From Pirellulales bacterium (GTDB lineage Bacteria > Planctomycetota > Planctomycetia > Pirellulales > JACPPG01): DNA of 64,000 bases. Shown here in pieces: positions 62,256 through 64,000 of the stretch; position 1 is the stretch's first letter, and each line of letters begins with the position of its first letter. The stretch lies in assembly GCA_036499395.1 (NCBI GenBank), contig DASYDW010000123.1:165715-229714 (forward strand), given 5' to 3'. Under the pieces are notes generated by a model. The model saw only the letters and a list, made by a program, of their open reading frames with translations. It did not search any database and was not told where the DNA came from. A program made the translations under genes and the position numbers.

Positions 62256-63797
62256 ATGCAGACGCGTAGTGCAAAACGTTCGACAGCACGCGACCTGGTT
62301 CGCGTACTCTTCCGCCACAAGCGGCAGATGCTGTGGTTCTTTACCGCGACCATGGGACTGGTCATTGCGGCGCTGGTCGTCATGCCGCGCACCTACATGT
62401 CCGAAGCGCGCTTGTTCGTGCGCATGGGCAAGGAGAGCGTCGGCCTCGACCCTACGGCAGCCATGGGGCAAACCGTTTCGGTCGAACCGTCGCGCGAAAG
62501 TGAAATCAACTCCGAACTAGATATCCTGCGCAGCCGAGTGTTGCTGCAGGACGTCGTCGCCAAGCTGGGCTCAGACACGATTCTGCGCACCACCGCTGAC
62601 GGCAAGAAGACCTGGTTCGCCACGTTCACCACGCCGCTTACGGCCACGATTGCGTTCATCACGCAGTCGAACGAAGGCACGCCCGAGGAGCAGGCGATCC
62701 GCAAGCTCGAGAAGTCGATCACTTGCACCTCGGCCCGCAAGTCGAACGTCATCGCGGTCAAATGCAAGGCACGCGACCCGCGCTTGGCCCAGACCATCGC
62801 CGACACTTTCGTCGCGGCCTACACGTCGCGGCACGCCAAGGCCAACCGCACGTCGGGCTCGCATGACTTCTTCGTCGAGCAATCGACGCTGTTGAAGGAT
62901 CAGCTCGACAAGGCCAATGAAGAACTGCGTTCGGCCAAGAACAAGATCGGCCTGCTGTCGATCGACGGCCAGCGCGAGAGCATTCAACAACAGGTCAATG
63001 CCATCGAGACCCGCATGCTGGAAAACAACCGCGCTCGCGCGACCAGCACCGCCAAGATCAAGGCCTTGAAGGAAAAACTAACTGCGATCCCAGAACAACT
63101 GACATCCGAAGAGACCACCGGCCTGCCAAACGTGGCCGGCGATTCGATGCGGAACGAATTGTACAAGCTGCAGATCGAAGAGAATTCGGCCGCCTCGCGT
63201 CACACGGATGATCATCCCGGCCTGCAAGCGATCCGTCGCCAGGTAACCGAGATGAAGTCCATCCTCGCCGAGCAAGAGGCGCGTCGCAGCCAGTCCACCA
63301 AGAAGCTCAATCCGGTTTACCAGGATGGACAAAAGGACCTGCTGATCTCGGAGGCTCAGTTGGCAGGGGAAGAGGCCGAGGCCAAGTCGCTCGACACGCA
63401 GATGGCGGACATTCGCGGTCGCTTGACCGAATTGAATGACACGCAAGAGCGCGTCAACGAGTTGGTTCGCCACACCGAGATGCTCGAGACCAGCTACCGC
63501 CAGTACGCTCAGAATCGCGAACAAGCCCGCATCGACGAGGCCTTGGAAAGCGATCGCATCTCGAACGTCAACGTAGTTCAACCGCCCACATTCGTCGCGA
63601 AGCCGGTGAGCCCGAAGAAGGGGTTGGCCCTGGCTTGCGGCCTGCTGTTGGCGACGCTCGGTTCCTTGACCTTGGCTTTCGCGACGGAACACTTCGACCG
63701 TTCGGTCAAGACTCCGGAAGAAGTGGAACGCGAACTGGGAGTTCCCGTCCTGCTGTCCGTCCCGCGTCATTTGCGCAACGAGTTCCAACTTAACTAA
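62256..63797 (+). CDS. Polysaccharide co-polymerase / chain-length protein (Wzz/GumC type)
   Basis: 513 residues from ATG 62256 with AAGAGGA upstream. Wzz N-terminal domain: membrane helix at about 27-50, then R-T-Y-M-S-E-A-R-L-F-V-R. A long periplasmic coiled coil follows (Glu/Lys/Gln/Ala-rich, about 200-420, with several heptad-like stretches). The second membrane helix lies at about 450-475 after P-K-K-G-L-A-L-A, and the short cytoplasmic tail ends with P-E-E-V-E-R-E-L-G-V-P-V-L, the tail that contacts the kinase. It controls chain length and links the outer-membrane pore to the cytoplasm. No kinase domain is fused; the kinase-like protein is separate and follows 11 bases later. Confidence 0.9.
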   Translation: MQTRSAKRSTARDLVRVLFRHKRQMLWFFTATMGLVIAALVVMPRTYMSEARLFVRMGKESVGLDPTAAMGQTVSVEPSRESEINSELDILRSRVLLQDVVAKLGSDTILRTTADGKKTWFATFTTPLTATIAFITQSNEGTPEEQAIRKLEKSITCTSARKSNVIAVKCKARDPRLAQTIADTFVAAYTSRHAKANRTSGSHDFFVEQSTLLKDQLDKANEELRSAKNKIGLLSIDGQRESIQQQVNAIETRMLENNRARATSTAKIKALKEKLTAIPEQLTSEETTGLPNVAGDSMRNELYKLQIEENSAASRHTDDHPGLQAIRRQVTEMKSILAEQEARRSQSTKKLNPVYQDGQKDLLISEAQLAGEEAEAKSLDTQMADIRGRLTELNDTQERVNELVRHTEMLETSYRQYAQNREQARIDEALESDRISNVNVVQPPTFVAKPVSPKKGLALACGLLLATLGSLTLAFATEHFDRSVKTPEEVERELGVPVLLSVPRHLRNEFQLN

Positions 63798-63808
63798 AGA
63801 GCTGCGTC

Positions 63809-64000
63809 ATGATCACAGTCACAGAACAATTCGTGCCACCGCGTCTGATCGATCCGCGCATCGCTCCGATCGCTGATCAATACCAGGCTCTGGTGCATCG
63901 CTTTCTGCCGTTGGACGAGAGCAAGGGATCCCAGCTACGTTCAATCGGCGTCACCAGCAGTGGCAGCGCCGAGGGCGTCAGCACCGTGGCCGCCGAAATG
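63809..64000 (+). CDS. CpsD/CapB-like tyrosine-kinase-type protein, N-terminal fragment, Walker A lysine missing
   Basis: 64 codons up to the right edge. It begins M-I-T-V-T-E-Q-F-V-P-P-R-L-I-D-P, and contains A-D-Q-Y-Q-A-L-V-H-R and then I-G-V-T-S-S-G-S-A-E-G-V-S-T-V-A-A-E-M. This lines up with the Walker A region of bacterial tyrosine kinases (A/S-x-x-x-G-E-G-K-S/T). The Lys is Val in this sequence. The rest of the gene is not seen. Position after the Wzz-like gene fits the partner kinase; with no Lys it may bind without phosphoryl transfer. Confidence 0.7.
   Translation, partial: MITVTEQFVPPRLIDPRIAPIADQYQALVHRFLPLDESKGSQLRSIGVTSSGSAEGVSTVAAEM

Overview
The window is GC-rich bacterial chromosome, most likely from a planctomycete of the Pirellulales type. 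The signs are families that are expanded in that phylum: a DUF1501 protein, a DUF1559 pseudopilin-like protein with the C-terminal H-x9-DG motif, a PVC-type dehydrogenase/HEAT/cytochrome c fusion, a Tat-exported Gfo/Idh/MocA oxidoreductase, a PEP-CTERM protein, a ceramidase-like protein, and many genes with weak or no Shine-Dalgarno sequence. I see no insertion sequence, prophage, integrase, CRISPR array or rRNA. One tRNA-Arg(CCT) is present.

Layout. 1-900: arsenic resistance operon on the minus strand (arsR, arsC, start of ACR3). 1.3-4.6 kb: tRNA-Arg, then a two-component system of histidine kinase and NtrC-like regulator, preceded by a textbook sigma-54 promoter. 4.7-13.6 kb: minus-strand RND efflux operon with two tandem TolC-like outer-membrane proteins, an adaptor and the pump. 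13.9-20.3 kb: XRE regulator with a palindromic operator, then a planctomycete catabolic trio (ceramidase-like, PVC dehydrogenase, Gfo/Idh/MocA). 20.5-28 kb: mixed surface and sugar genes. 27.9-33.6 kb: XRE/periplasmic-binding-like regulator, then an operon of sugar epimerase, GT2 glycosyltransferase, membrane/TPR protein and PabC-like enzyme with ATGA overlaps.

33.7-44.5 kb is the most interesting region. It holds a condensation-type acyltransferase, a PaaK-like ligase translationally coupled to aminodeoxychorismate synthase (PabB with the PIKGT lysine), PabA, a fusion of acyl-ACP reductase to a class III aminotransferase, and an MMPL/RND lipid exporter. Together with the PabC-like gene this reads as an undescribed biosynthetic cluster. 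A plausible product is an arylamide lipid made from 4-aminobenzoate and a fatty amine; that product is inference. Two structured regulatory sites sit inside it: a nested palindrome before the ligase, and a hairpin with an Arg-rich short ORF before the fusion gene.

44.8-55.3 kb: a planctomycete winged-helix-like protein, two unknown small genes, patatin, a GH16 protein with an altered catalytic motif, a beta-lactamase-family hydrolase, a sulfotransferase, an exported guanine-deaminase-like enzyme and DUF1501. 55.7-64.0 kb: an exopolysaccharide locus with TPR lipoprotein, Wza-like exporter, a paralogue of the winged-helix-like protein, a papain-fold protein that has lost Cys and His, a Wzz/GumC protein, and the start of a tyrosine-kinase-like protein whose Walker A lysine is missing. 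The locus continues past the window.
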